A stretch of 64,000 nucleotides of DNA from Dactylis glomerata (GCA_007115705.1 QXEO01000881.1:62001-126000), one strand, 5' to 3'; positions 48,194 to 60,040 are shown, counted from the first letter of the stretch. Program-made: numbers and translations. Notes: generated by a model not told the origin, from the sequence alone.

Positions 48194-49821
48194 TGATCCC
48201 TTTGATGGCGCCCAGAAAATTAGCTGATGGCGTGTGGTTGACGTGGGAGCAAACTGTCCTTGTGCGTGGTGGATAACCAGCCCGTTGGGAACCCCAAGAG
48301 GAAGGTATGATGAGTATAGCAGCTAGTTTTCCCTCAGTTAAGAAACCAAGGTTTAATATCGGTCAGGAGAGGAGAGACAATGACAACTGAAGGTGATGCG
48401 GAACCTGCACACACACAAACAAATACTTTGTCCCCAACTTGCGATGAGGTTGTCAATCTCACCGGTTTGCTTGAAACAAAGGTTATGAGTGTATCGAGTG
48501 GAAAACAATATAGTATGCGAGTAAAGTAAACAGTGCGAGTAAAGTAAACAGGTGATAGCAATATGATGGAAATAGGACCGGGGTCCACAGTTCACTAGTG
48601 GTGTGTCTCCATAGATAAAATAACACATGCCGGGTAAACAAATTACAGTTGGGCAATTGATAGAATAAAGATAACGTGATATGTCAAGAAGATCACTATG
48701 AGATTTACTCTGGGCATTACAACAAAATACATAGACCGCCATCCAACTGCATCTATGACTAATAATCCACCCCCGGGGATATCATCCGAACACCCTAGAA
48801 GTATTAAGTTGCGAACAACAGATAATTGCATTAAGCAAAGTGTGTAATGTAAACAAAGCATATGCCCTTGAGCATATGAATGTTGTTTTCTCCCTAGTAG
48901 CAACATCACATCTACCACCTTAGAGGTTTCTGTCACTCCCCCAGGTGAAATAGAGACATGAACCCACTATCGAGCATAAATACCCCCTCTTGGAGTCACT
49001 AGCAACTACTCGGCCAAGATAGCTACTAACAACGGAGAGCATGCAAGATCATAAACAACATAGAGATAACAAAAGATAATATTCAGTACATCAACTTAAT
49101 CATAAACACCAATATTTATCGGATCCCAACAAACCAAACATGTAGAATTACATAACGGTGATCTCAATCATGTATGGCAGCTCATGAGATCTAAACATGA
49201 AGCACATGGTGGAGAAGACAACCATCTAGCTACTGCTATGGACCCATAGTCCAAGGTAGACTACTCACTCATCGCTCCGGAGGCAAGCATGGCGATGAAG
49301 AAGACCTCCGGTGGCGATTCCCCTCTCCGGCAGGGTGCCAGGAAGAGCTTCTGGACCCTCCCGATCTTCGGGTCGCTGGCGGCAGCGGATCGCGATGTGT
49401 TCTGGAAAATTGATCGGCTACTTAGGTTTTTCGCGTCGGGGGGTCTTTATAGGCGAAGGGGCGTCGTCAGAGGGGGAGCCAGGTGCCCTCACGTGGGGCC
49501 CGCGCGGCCAGGGGCCTGGCCGCGCCGCCCCTGCGTGTGGGGCCCTGGTGGCCCCCCTCCGGCTCTCCTTCGGATCTCTGGAAGCTTCCGGGTAAAATAA
49601 GACTTCAGGAACTTGTTTCGTCCAATTCCGAGAATATTTCCTGTGTATCACTCTGAAACACAAAAACAGCAGAAAACAGGGAACTGGCACTGTGGCAACT
49701 CGTTAATAGGTTAGTTCCGGAAAATGCATAAAAGTGCCACTAAGTGTAACGAAACAATAGGCAAATGGTGTAAAAACAAGCATGGAGCATCAAAAATTAT
49801 AGATACGTTGGAGACGTATCA
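48194..49821 (-). repeat. B2 5' LTR
   Basis: Plus strand reads TGATCCCTTT to GAGACGTATCA. Directly followed internally by the primer site. Confidence 0.92.
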
Positions 49822-49826
49822 AGCCG

Positions 49827-51820
49827 CGATACGAAGCCTCGGAATAGTGGAGAGCAAGACCAGGGAAAAAGGTCCAGATGCAAAGTCGACAAGCTACAAG
49901 GAAAAGCAAAAGGAAAAGCTCAGATACATCTTCGCAGATAACGAGTATAGTGAGTCATCAGAAGAGGAAAGGTGACAAAAGAGGAAGGAGGACGCAAGAA
50001 ATATAATAGCACAGGCTCGAGTAAATAAATCACGCCACGCCTGGAGGGAAGAAAATTATGAAGACGACGATAAAGAGATGGGTGCATTATGCTTTACCCG
50101 CAGGGTTCGCAAAACTCTGGTACCCAAAGGATTCAAATTACCACATGATCAACATAAATATGACGGGTCGCAAGAACCTACCATGTGGTTATCGGACTAT
50201 TTACACGCAGTGCAGATATTAGGGGGAACAAAAGCGACTGCAATGCAAAGTTTGCAGCTACACCTCACCGGCGCAGCATGGTCGTGGTTGAATACCCTAC
50301 CCAACGAATCCATTGGAAGTTGGGGAGAACTCGAAAGCCAATTCGCAAGAAATTTTCGTTCAACATACAAACGCCCAGCATCACTGGAGGAAGTTAAGGC
50401 GTGTGTGCAAAGGAAAGGCGAAACTCTCCGTTCTTATATACAACGATGGAGTGTAATCAAAAACTCAGCAGAGGACGTCTCCGACGAACGAGCAATAGAC
50501 GCTTTTTTGGCTGGACTTCATCGCTCAGATCTCGTGGAAGAAATAGGAAGAACAAGACCTACAACAGTAGCCGAGCTAATGGAAGATGCCAACAAATTTG
50601 CTGATGGAGAAGACGCATATAATAACAAAAGGGGACGTTCACCAGAAGTCGACAGAATAAGCAGACAAAGGAGACGACACCGCAGCAGGGATAACCAAGG
50701 AAGGCGAAATCAGGTAGCCGCGGGCTACGCAGCCGAAGAAGAGGAAGGACATGAAAACAGGAGGTTTCAGGCAAAAGGAGTAGGAAAATCGAGATACTCC
50801 GGTCCTTCGGCCGAGGATATGTTATACGGACCTTGTCGAATCCACTACGCATATCTTGATGGGAAAAGAGTCTCCAATCACCAGATGAAGGATTGTAGAA
50901 CGTTCCTAAGACTACAAAGCGCCATGAGCTCAAACCAAGTAGGATGGCAAGAAGAGAAGCACACAAGTCAAGGATATCAAATGCAAAGACTAGCAAGGCA
51001 CCTAGAGTCAAAAGTTTACATATCAGCTATGATTCAGCCGGTGCCTAAGTCGAAGAAAGAGCGAAAGAGCATATCCAGGCAAGTAAACCTAGCAATATCG
51101 TCACCACCAGCTACCACAGAGTACTTGCGGTGGTCAGATCAACCAGTTAAGTTCAGTAGAGCAGACCACCCAAGGAAAGTTCCCAGGCCAGGCCACTCGC
51201 CTATGGTTTTAAAGGCACAAATAGGAGGGTACGACATCGGAAGAGTATTTATGGACGCAGGAAGTGGCATCAACCTGATATATACTAGAACCCTGAAGGC
51301 AATGTGTATCTCGCTGACGAGTTTGAAGCCAACAGACTGCTCCTTCCACAGAATAGTACCAGGAGCCGCAAACTACCCTTTGGGAAGAATAGAACTCGAC
51401 GTCTGCTTTGGCAGTAGCAGCAGCTACCGCAGAGAGAAGCTGGAATTTGAAGTTATGGACTGGCCGTCGCAATACCATGCAATCCTGGGGCGCCCTGCAT
51501 TTGCAAAATTTATGGCAGTGCCTCATTACGCGTATCTCACGCTAAAAATCCTAGGACCCAAAGGAACAATTACAGTGCAAGGGAGCTTTGAAGTAGCCAA
51601 CACATGTGACAGAGAATTCAAAAGGATGGCGCAAACCTTCGGCATGACTGCAGAATATGAGAGGCTAAAAGGAGAAACAGATCATAATGTGCTACCCGAC
51701 GTTGGACGATCCCTGCCAGATCAGGCTTTCGACACAACTCAGGACTCGAAGAAGATCCAGGTCCACCCTACAGATCCAAACAAGACGACATCAATTGCGG
51801 TGAACTTGGATCCCACATAG
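49827..51820 (+). pseudogene. element D gag core and protease, broken
   Basis: Resumes after B2. A TGA lies near 49972. From 50078 the frame is open for 580 codons: the retrotransposon gag core (LTGAAWSWLN ... FARNFRSTY) at about residues 65-110, a basic Arg-rich region (residues 195-235), then the protease with DAGSGINLIY near 51260. Ends at TAG 51818-51820. Together with the part before 42848 this is one gag-protease reading unit. Confidence 0.85.
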
Positions 51821-54800
51821 GAAAGCGCGCTCATCGAGTTCCTCCGTGAGCGCTAGGAAATCTTTGCCTGGTGTCCATCAGACATGGCAGGGGTTCCTAG
51901 AGAACTCGTCGAGCATACATTAAATGTAGATCCCAAGGCAAAGCCAGTCAAACAACCGTTACGACGATTTGATGAACCTAAAAGAAAGGCGATAGCATCA
52001 GAATTGCATAGGCTGGAAAATGCCGGATTTATCAGAGAAATCAAAACTTCGAGCTGGGTATCGAATCCAGTTATCGTACCCAAGAAAAACACAGACGTAC
52101 AAAGAGTATGTGTCGACTACACATCTCTCAATAAGCATTGTCCAAAGGATCCCTTCCCTCTACCCCACATCGATCAGATAATTGATTCAACAGCGGGATG
52201 CGCGAGGCTTTCCTTGCTGGACGCGTATTCTGGTTACAATCAGATCAAATTAAAGAAGGAAGACGAAGAAAAGACGGCCTTCATCACACCGTACGGAGTG
52301 TTTTGCTACCAAGTAATGCCGTTCAGCCTAAAAAAATGCAGGAGCAATTTATCAACAGATGATGCAAAACTGCCTCGGGAGCCAAATAGGACGCAACATT
52401 CAAGTCTACATTGATGATGTAGTCGTCACCACAAGAGAGGAGAAATCTTTAATCAGCGACTTGGCAGAAACCTTCGACAACCTGAGCAGGTACAAGCTTA
52501 AGCTTAACCCAACAAAGTGTTCCTTCGGCGTATCGGCAGGACAACTTTTGGGGTTCCTGGTATCAGCACGAGGAATAGAGGCGAACCCTGAGAAGATTCA
52601 AGCAATTTTAACAATGGGGAAACCCACAAAACTACACGACGTACAGAAACTTGCAAGACGCGTCGCGACATTAAGTCGTTTCGTTGCTCAATTGGGAGAA
52701 AAGGCGCTTCCTTTCTATGCACTTATGAAGAAATCAGATGATAAATTTGAATGGACAGAAGAAGCAAACACAGCTTTTGCACAGCTGAAAAAAGTGCTTT
52801 CCACGCCGCCAGTGCTGGTCGCACCAAAAGAAAAAGAACCACTGCTACTCTACATCGCCGCAACCCATCAGGTGGTGAGCACAGTATTAGTAGTCAAAAG
52901 AAGTGAAGAAGGAAAAGCCCACGGCGTCCAGAGGCCGGTATATTTCATCAGTGAAGTATTATCTCTGACAAAACAGAGGTACCCGCATTATCAGAAACTT
53001 GCATATAGTGTTTTCACAACTGCACGAAAACTGCGACAATACTTTGCGGTGCACCCAATTATAGTGGTCAATGAAGCGCCACTATCGAACAATCCTTCAG
53101 CAACAGGACGTGTCTCTTTGTGGGGAATCAAATTATCTCCCATGGACATCATGTATGAAAAAAGAAAGGCAATCAAGTCGCAAATCTTGCCAGATTTCAC
53201 AGCAGAATGGCTGGAGCTGCAGAGCACGGGACCGCCAGATTTATCGAGTGTCTGGACAATGTACTTTGACGGTTCTAATAGAGTACAAGGCGCAGGCGCA
53301 GGAGTAATCTTAATATCGCCGCATGGCGACAAGCTGAAGTACGTCTTAAGGATGAGTTTTCCGCAGGCTTCTAACAATGAAGCAGAATACGAGGCTCTGC
53401 TACATGGAATGAAGATGGCCAAAGCATGTGGAGCAACTCGACTAAAAATATTTGGGGATTCAAACCTTGTCGTCCAATAAGTTATGAACAGATGCGACAC
53501 AATCAATGACAACATGATGGCCTACAAGAACTTATATCACTACCTCGAAGGAACATTTGATGGATGCGAAGTCTCACACATCAGCAGAAACAGCAATGAA
53601 GAAGCCAACACCTTAGCAAATATCGGGTCCCAGTGTTTACCCGTGCCATCGGGAGTATTCTGGGAGGAAATAGTGGAAAGATCAATAAAAAGTGTCAAAA
53701 CTTCGACTACTACAACAGGCTTGGGGGCTACACCGGAACCCAAGGAAGTCATGATGATAGAAGAAACCTGGATGCAGCCGTATCTCGCATACATGATAAA
53801 CAAACAATTACCAGAAGATGCAGTGGAAGCCAAGAGGATAACTCGACGATCGAAAGCGTTTGTCGTGTTGCAGGGGAAATTATACAAGAAGAGTATTACC
53901 GGCATTTTGCAGCGTTGTGTAACGCCTCAGGAAGGACAAGTAATACTAAAGGATATACATGGCGGAGTGTGCGGCCATCATGCAAGCAGTAGGGCAATAG
54001 TGGCAAAAGCGTTCCGTGCAGGATTCTATTGGTTAACAGCCATCGAAGATGCGAAAGATATAGTCCGGAAGTGTGAAGCCTGTCAAAGATTCGCATCTCG
54101 GCCACATGCACTAGCAGCAGAGTTACAGCCAATACCATTGTCCTTGCCCTTTGCACAATGGGGCCTCGATATGGTGGGAAAGTTGAATAAATCCTGGCCA
54201 GGAGGACATGTTTACATGCTAGTGGCAGTCGGTAAATTTACCAAGTGGGTGGAAGCAGCCCCGGTAACAACTCAAGATTCGACAGCAGCGATCAACTTCA
54301 TCAAGTTAATAGTGTTCCATTTCGGCGTACCATATAGCATCATCACGGACAATTGGACAAACTTCACCTCAAAGGAATTCAAGAGTTACTGCGAAGGATT
54401 AGGAATCAAACTCAAATTTGCATCTGTGGCACACCCAAAGACAAATGGGCAAGTCAAAATAGCCAATGGCCTGATATGTAGTGGGATAAAAAAGAGGCTC
54501 TTAGCACCTCTCGAGAAAGCCAAGAGCGCTTGGGTAGATGAATTGCCCTCCGTTCTTTGGAGTCTAAGAACCACGCCCAACGCAGCAACTCAAGAAACTC
54601 CTTTCTTCCTGGTCCATGGCGCAGAAGCTATGCTTCCAGTCGAAGTTACACATGAGGCTCCAAGAGTAGCGGCATACGATGAAACAACATCAACAGAAGC
54701 ATTGCAAGACGATGTCGATGCACTAGATGAAGCAAGAGATAAAGCATTAGAAAGAGCCACGCAGTATCAACAGAGCCTGCGAAACTACCACAGTAGTCGA

Positions 54801-55004
54801 GTTCGTCCACGATCCTTCGTGGTGGGAGATCTAGTTTTGCGACTCAGGCAAGACAGCCACGGCAAATTGGAGTCCCCTTGGGTGGGACCTTACATCGTCA
54901 CAGAAGTGATACCAGGAGGAGCATATCGACTACAAGACAAGAAGACAGGGAAAGACGAGGGCAACCCGTGGAATGCAGAGCAGCTATGACGTTTTTACGC
55001 GTAG
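51821..55004 (+). pseudogene. element D RT, two RNase H and integrase, broken
   Basis: RT: 51884-52740 with YIDDVV intact near 52410, but one extra A in a run near 52330 shifts the frame. RNase H about 52830-53090. Second, Tat-type RNase H 53260-53640 (YFDGSN, NNEAEYEALL), broken by TAA at 53478-53480. Integrase from about 53860: HHASS ... CEAC zinc domain; ITDNW where relatives have ITDNG; GQVK in place of the expected GQVE catalytic Glu. TGA at 54987-54989 precedes the last five codons, which end at TAG 55002-55004. TAG also near 51856. Confidence 0.87.
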
Positions 55005-55388
55005 AGTAAATCTAGTGGTATCAGTAAAATTCGAGTTAAACCTTCTGAACCCAGAACATGAGGCCATAGGCCGGGTTCCTTGGGTTGAACTCGACGAAAT
55101 TGTATAAAATATTTTTACTTCTCCACTCGGGGGCTTAAAACCCTCGGGTCGTATGAAAGAAACTGTTATCACGACATGGAGATCTTTTTTCACTATAAGG
55201 TTGTGCAGACAACCCGATATCCTTCAAAGCAATTGGTTCACAAAGAACCCGATATATATAAAGCATACCTCAAAACAATGATTTGTTTTCATGGTACTAA
55301 TAAAAGTGTCAAAGCAAAGTACGAATATTCATTACATATAGCACGGCAGCAAGGACATTATGAAAAGAAATTACATATAAAGAAGATC
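55005..55388 (+). other. element D spacer between pol and antisense ORF
   Basis: Non-coding. It would hold the 3' UTR of the antisense transcript and of pol, which converge here. Confidence 0.5.
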
Positions 55389-55970
55389 CTAATGAAAGTG
55401 GACTTCAGCTTCATACTCCTTTTGGCACTGAGTGCCGTCATAGATCTTCACGTCAAACTTTGACGTGCTGATATGGAAGTCGAAGGTCATGAAGAAGCCT
55501 TGATGGATGTCGTTGTCTTCTGCAAACTGCGACCAACCACCCTTAAAGTACTGCTCGCCGTTGCCATCATACCAAACCTCCACTTCGTATGGAGTCCCAC
55601 TGCCAGATTGTTCACGGAGAACCGCTTCACGCAGTTCTCGCCCGTCCATGAACTTGGTGAAATTCAGCGGCAGACGCTGAATCTCGCGGCACTGCGCCAT
55701 GGCAATGCAGAAGAAAGAGAAGATTCTGGGAGGAGCAGCAGGAACAGCGAGAGCAGCAGGAGGAGGAGCACTTGGACCTGGGGCAGCGCCAGTAACCTTG
55801 GGCTTGTTTTTGCTACCAGGTGGGCGGCCGGGACGACGCTTAACCGGAGCGGCCGATGACGGTCCTGCGGCGGCCGAAGTTGTGATGTTCTTGCTTCCAC
55901 GAGGGCGGCCCCGACCTCGCGACGCCACCGGAGAGCCAAGGCTCAAACGAGAACCATCTGCGTCAGCCAT
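55389..55970 (-). CDS. antisense AT-hook / B3-domain protein of element D
   Basis: 193 codons on the minus strand, opposite to gag-pol of element D, in the same place as in element C. Start at 55970 (cacATGG). Two clean AT-hooks: RGRGRPRGSKN at residues 18-28 and KRRPGRPPGSKNK at 44-56. A Pro/Ala-rich linker spans about 60-80. The B3-type domain at about 82-190 has FFCI, LPLNFTKF, YEVEVWYDG, YFKGGWSQFAED, FFMTFDF and FDVKIYDGTQC. Intact, whereas the sense pol of the same element has several stops. The N-terminal half differs more from the C copy, with indels in the linker, than the B3 half. The likely source is a captured host B3 gene (inference). Could act on element or host promoters; this is untested. 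Confidence 0.82.
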   Translation of the reverse strand: MADADGSRLSLGSPVASRGRGRPRGSKNITTSAAAGPSSAAPVKRRPGRPPGSKNKPKVTGAAPGPSAPPPAALAVPAAPPRIFSFFCIAMAQCREIQRLPLNFTKFMDGRELREAVLREQSGSGTPYEVEVWYDGNGEQYFKGGWSQFAEDNDIHQGFFMTFDFHISTSKFDVKIYDGTQCQKEYEAEVHFH

Positions 55971-56070
55971 GTGGACAAGGAAGAAGGCTAGAAACCATAG
56001 ATGAAGAGAGAAGATGATGCGGCAGAGGAGGAATCTGATTAGGGTTTTTTACCCTTGCCAAAAGATACTT

Positions 56071-56079
56071 TATTTATAA
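56071..56079 (-). promoter_or_regulatory. TATA box for the antisense ORF of element D
   Basis: On the minus strand ttataaataaagta, identical to element C, about 105 bases before the ATG, followed by a CT-rich leader. Confidence 0.65.
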
Positions 56080-56089
56080 GCACGTATTA

Positions 56090-57024
56090 TCGGGCCCCCG
56101 TGATAAGCGAGGCCCATAAACGTATTTTACAAAGGAGTTAAATTCTGCACATAGCAGACGATAAATACCAAGGAGAAAAAAATAAGAAGGGAAGAGTGTG
56201 GTTGCACGATATGAAAAAACCTCGCCTTGGGCTCGGGGGCTTATGAACAGGAGAAGTTAAAAGAAAGAAGACGAAGTGAATTTTGAGCCTATGCTTAACT
56301 ACAAGTATTCAAATATAGCCTCGGGGGCTACTCCCATCGGGAAGGCTGAGCGCGCACCCGATAGAGGATGAGATAGTCAGTATCGAAGATAAGGAAAGTA
56401 TATCATACAAACTTCGACTATATAGTCGACAAAATGCAAAGAAGTCACTCCCATCGGGAGGGAATTGGAAGAAATTAATTTAAAGTTCAAATTTCTTTGA
56501 TTTTATCAGTCAAAAGCTTGGCTGCGATATAAGATTCTCGAGTTGCGTTATCGCAACGAAACTCGAATGCCGTGATTTATCACGAAGGTAAGACCCCGGG
56601 ATCCGTCCTGTGTGGCCTGGTATACGCACATGGATGCGTTCTGCTGGTATGTATCCATGTCTACGACGCGAAGAAAATCCTGGTGGACGCACTGGGTATC
56701 CTGAGAATCACTGGGATTCATTCTTTGTAAGTCCTAAATGCGGCAAAAGAATGGGTTTGACCGGTATCCCGAATTCAAATCCAAGGGGATTGAATTTGAA
56801 GTAGGTGACAAGTATCTGTTCCGGCAGTTAACTGACCTCTTGATCCGTCAGAGTTGTCAGGCTTGTTCATCAAAACCTCTTGCAAAAAATTATCATGAAA
56901 GTAAGTCGAAAGACCAAGTCGAAGATTTGAAGATATGAAGAAATCGAAGAATTGATCAAGTCGAAGATTTGAAGATTAGAGATTCAACCCGAATCTGCAA
57001 TTCTGGTTGAATCTCAGGGGCTAC
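56090..57024 (+). other. element D 3' internal region
   Basis: Non-coding; repeated gaagatttgaagat words near 56920-56980. Mirrors 33679-34757 of element C. Confidence 0.5.
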
Positions 57025-57361
57025 TAACAAGGGTATAGATAATAGAGCCCGTTAGTTGAGTACCCCTGAGGCCCGTTAAGCTAGTGCCCAATTGTAATGA
57101 TAGTCGAATATGAGTTCTTACCGTATGTCGATATTTGTAATCTGTATCGGACCCTACCCGATCCTCGAGACCTAGCCACCTATATATAGGGGCCAGGAGG
57201 GGACAGTGTAGGGCAGATTGAAAGCAAGCCAGGTTGAACACCCAAGTTTACTTTTGATATACACTTATTTTGACTAACCTTTACCTTCGAGTTCATCCGA
57301 CGCCCTATTCCCCCGATCCTAAGTCCTTCATCTAGGACATTTGTCGAGTTAACCCTCGTCA
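57025..57361 (+). repeat. element D 3' LTR
   Basis: 337 bp, TAACAAGGG to CCTCGTCA. The inner edge is TA instead of TG. Preceded by the purine-rich caggggctac. Confidence 0.92.
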
Positions 57362-57366
57362 GCTTC

Positions 57367-57886
57367 CCTCCGCGAAGGGCCTTTCTTTTACTTTTATGTT
57401 GAGTCTCCACCTTCTATCTTTATGCACCATCTAAGAGAGCATAGTTGTCATTCTGAGTATAATGTGCATTGTCCCAAAGTTTTCATTGATTGATTCATGA
57501 TCATGGTTTCACTTGTTCTTAAATTACTTGTATCTAGTCACCCTCTTAAACTTGAAGGTGTCCTATGCATTTATATTTTGCTATTCCATGAGGGACAAGC
57601 TGAAAACCATTTACTATGTTTTTCCATATGATTTGAACACACGTTTGACCTTCATTGTTTCATTATTCATGATCTTTTGTTTGTGTTTCTTTTCATGTTA
57701 TAACATGGTTGCTAAGTTTCTATTATCAAGATTATGTCTTTCATGCCCATGTTTTAAGTTCTTTGATCTCAGCACTCAATGCTCTACCTCGTTGATCAAA
57801 TTGTGATGGTGCATGTCACCTCAAAAATTATTCTTTTGTTATCACTTACCTACTCGAGGACGAGCAGGAGTTAAGCTTGGGGATGC
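57367..57886 (+). other. element F interior after D, with polypurine tract
   Basis: Matches B1 from about 28870 to 29387. The purine-rich agcttggggatgc abuts the LTR at 57887. Confidence 0.7.
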
Positions 57887-59312
57887 TGATACGTCTCAAA
57901 CGTATCTATAATTTTTGATGCCCCATGCTTGTTTTTACACCATTTGCCTTGTGTTTCATTACACTTCGTGGCGTTTTTATGCGATTTCCGGAACTAACCT
58001 ATTAACAAGTCTCGCCATAGTGCCACTTCCCTGTTTTCTGCTGTTTTTGTGTTTCAGAAAAGTTACACAGGAAATATTCTCAGAATTGGATGAAACAAAA
58101 ACCGAACATCCAGAAATTCACCGAAGCTTCCAGAGAACCAAAGAGGAGACGGAGTGGGGCCACGAGGGCCCCACACAATAGGGCAGCGCGGCCTGGCCCC
58201 TGGCCGCACCCCCTGCGTGTGAGGGCGCCCTGGCAGCCCCCTGACAACGCCCCTTCGCCTATATAAAGCCTTGGGACGGAAAACCCTAGGGGAGTCGGCA
58301 AATTTCCAGAAAGAGTTCCGCAGCTCCTCCACCGCCGCCGACGAATTTCGGGGGACAAAAGTCTCTGTTCCGGCACCCTGCCGGGATGGAGAAGTGCCCC
58401 CGGAGCCATCTCCATCGGTCTCCATCGCCGTCTCCATCGACCTCACCGCCATCTCCATCAACCTTGTTGTCTCCTATGATGAGGACGGAGTAGTTCTCCC
58501 CCGGGGCTGAGGGCTCTATCGGTAGCTATGTGGTTCACCTCTCTCTCCCATGATGTGATCTTTATGTGATCGTGAGCTTTGTATCTAGTTGAATTGGTAG
58601 ATGTTATTATTCAGATATTATGCTACTCCTATGCTTAATTATTATACTCTCCGGAGATACCTCATATCATGGTGTAAAGGTGACTAGTGTGTGCATCATG
58701 TGTATCTTTTTGGTTAATGTTTCTATGAATTCTTGGTGTTTGTTGGAACCATCTAGTGCGTTCACGGTGATAGTGTGGGACAATCTAGTTTGGGTACATA
58801 CGGACTTTGAGGAGTGCTTCGTAGCCCTACGCATGATTAGTGTTCGTTTTCCATTGGAGAATTGTTTTGAGTTGCATATGGATGATAGTATCTATTGGTT
58901 CAATTATGTTATATTTGTTGAGAGTGTGTCCACTAGTGAAAGTATGATCCCTAGGCCTTGTTTCCAAGCATTGCACACCGTTTACTTACTGTTTTGTTAC
59001 ATGTTTGCTCGCAGCGATATTTATTTCCGATTACATTTGCTACTTATAATCATCACTACTACTTGTATTTCACTATCTCTTCGCCGAACTAGTGCACCTA
59101 TACATCTGACAAGTGTATTGGGTGTGTTGGGGACACAAGAGACTTTCTGTATCGTAATTGCAGGGTTGTTTGAGAGGGATAGCTTTGACCTCTTCCTCCC
59201 TGAGTTTGATAAACCTTGGGTGATCCACTTAAGGGAAACTTGCTGCTTCTACAAACCTCTGCACTTGGAGGCCCAACACTGTCTACAAGAACAGACGCGT
59301 GCGTAGACATCA
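57887..59312 (+). repeat. element F 3' LTR
   Basis: 1426 bp, TGATACGTCTCAAACG to GTAGACATCA. Related to the B LTR at its start but with a different 3' half, so another subfamily. Confidence 0.85.
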
Positions 59313-59669
59313 GACGCCACTACTTCCGGTGGCGAAATCCCTTGGACTATCGTGAGTTTTAACCGTTGTTGCTTCCATGTCGAGCTTTCCCCGAGTTTCG
59401 TCAGATTCCTCGAGTCTCTTTTGCATATCTTCTGTTGCTGTGAGACTGACCGGCGAGTTTACCTCGCTGGAAGAGCCCACGGATGATCTAGATATTGTGA
59501 TTCTCTCGGATTTGCTTGCAGACAGACCCAATTTCGCTGGATCCGAAAGGCGAGTTGAACCCGAAGGTCCGACGTAGAAGCTTAAACTTCCGATCGTCAG
59601 CTCCATATCTTGACTTTCGTCGACTTCTGGATTGCTATTGGCTAAAAGCGAAAAAGCCATCGAATTCAT
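59313..59669 (-). pseudogene. element C gag N-terminal fragment
   Basis: ATG at 59669-59667, 119 codons homologous to the gag start of element D (LLANS ... ESQDMELTIGS; SEVNSPVSL; ending GSSGV). Cut off at 59313 by the F 3' LTR. The gag middle is missing from this copy. Confidence 0.8.
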
Positions 59670-59687
59670 GATTCCAACGCCCAAAGT

Positions 59688-59704
59688 CCCCACGGTCGGC
59701 GCCA
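59688..59704 (-). promoter_or_regulatory. element C primer binding site
   Basis: On the minus strand TGGCGCCGACCGTGGGG begins two bases after the LTR. The same 17 bases occur in element D. I cannot name the primer tRNA from memory. Confidence 0.8.
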
Positions 59705-59706
59705 AT

Positions 59707-60040
59707 TGATGAGGGTTAACTCGAGAAAAGTCCTAGATGAAGGACTTAGGATCGGGGAGATAGGGCGTAGGATGAACTCGAAGGTAAAATCAGTCAAACA
59801 AGGTGCGTATCGAAAGTAAACGTGGGTGTAAACTTGGCTTGCTTTCAATATGTCCCTCACCGTCCTCTCCTGACCCCTATATATAGGTGGCCAGGTCTCA
59901 AGGATCGAGAGGGATCCGACACAGATTACAATATCGACATACGACATGAACTTGTATTTCGACTAACATTACAATTGGGCCTAGCTTAACGGGCCTCAGG
60001 GGTACTCAACTGATGAGCTCTATTATCTGTACCCTTGTCA
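59707..60040 (-). repeat. element C 5' LTR
   Basis: Runs TGATGAGGG to CTTGTCA on the plus strand, 334 bp. A TATATATA run near 59877 lies about 160 bases inside. The primer site follows internally at 59688-59704. Confidence 0.9.

Larger units (their letters stand above)
42849..49821 (-). mobile_element. element B2: non-autonomous LTR retrotransposon
   Basis: Minus orientation. LTRs 48194-49821 (5', 1628 bp) and 42849-44477 (3', 1629 bp), with AGCCG duplicated at 42844-42848 and 49822-49826. Same family as B1 with the same interior plan (3.7 kb, one ORF). Its LTR 3' end is extended by a copy of the internal gctaattttct-ggcgcc segment. By eye about 37 differences between its LTRs (2.3%). Confidence 0.93.
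41575..57361 (+). mobile_element. element D: Tat-lineage gypsy LTR retrotransposon
   Basis: 337-bp LTRs at 41575-41911 and 57025-57361, with GCTTC duplicated at 41570-41574 and 57362-57366. Same family as C but opposite orientation and younger (about 10 of 337 LTR differences by eye, 3%). Order: primer site, gag (split by B2), protease, RT, RNase H, second RNase H, integrase, antisense B3 ORF, 3' LTR. About 8.8 kb without B2. Confidence 0.93.
39704..59312 (+). mobile_element. element F: 5'-truncated B-like element, host of D
   Basis: Plus-strand parts 39704-41574 and 57367-57886 are B-type interior, followed by one LTR (57887-59312). It lacks a 5' LTR, primer site and the B ORF. The left junction is within gaggtaa (39704-39710), shared with B1 near 26629. 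The bases after the LTR (GACGC) would be the right target duplication, but the left copy is gone, together with the middle gag of C. A deletion after insertion explains both losses. At about 41110 the sequence becomes closer to element A than to B1. Confidence 0.8.
9056..60040 (-). mobile_element. element C: Tat-lineage gypsy LTR retrotransposon (outer shell)
   Basis: The two 334-bp LTRs are oriented minus: 5' LTR 59707-60040 and 3' LTR 9056-9151 plus 33441-33678, split by the Mutator-like element. CTCAC flanks both ends (9051-9055 and 60041-60045). Internal order on the minus strand is primer site, gag start, [F and its contents], protease, RT, RNase H, second RNase H and integrase, then an antisense B3 ORF. 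The second RNase H and the antisense ORF place it in the Tat lineage. LTR divergence counted by eye is about 21 of 334 (6%), the oldest of the nest. Middle gag is deleted at the F junction. Confidence 0.9.

Noticed and set aside
58620..59306. 228-codon ORF
   Set aside because: Lies within the F 3' LTR; open by chance.
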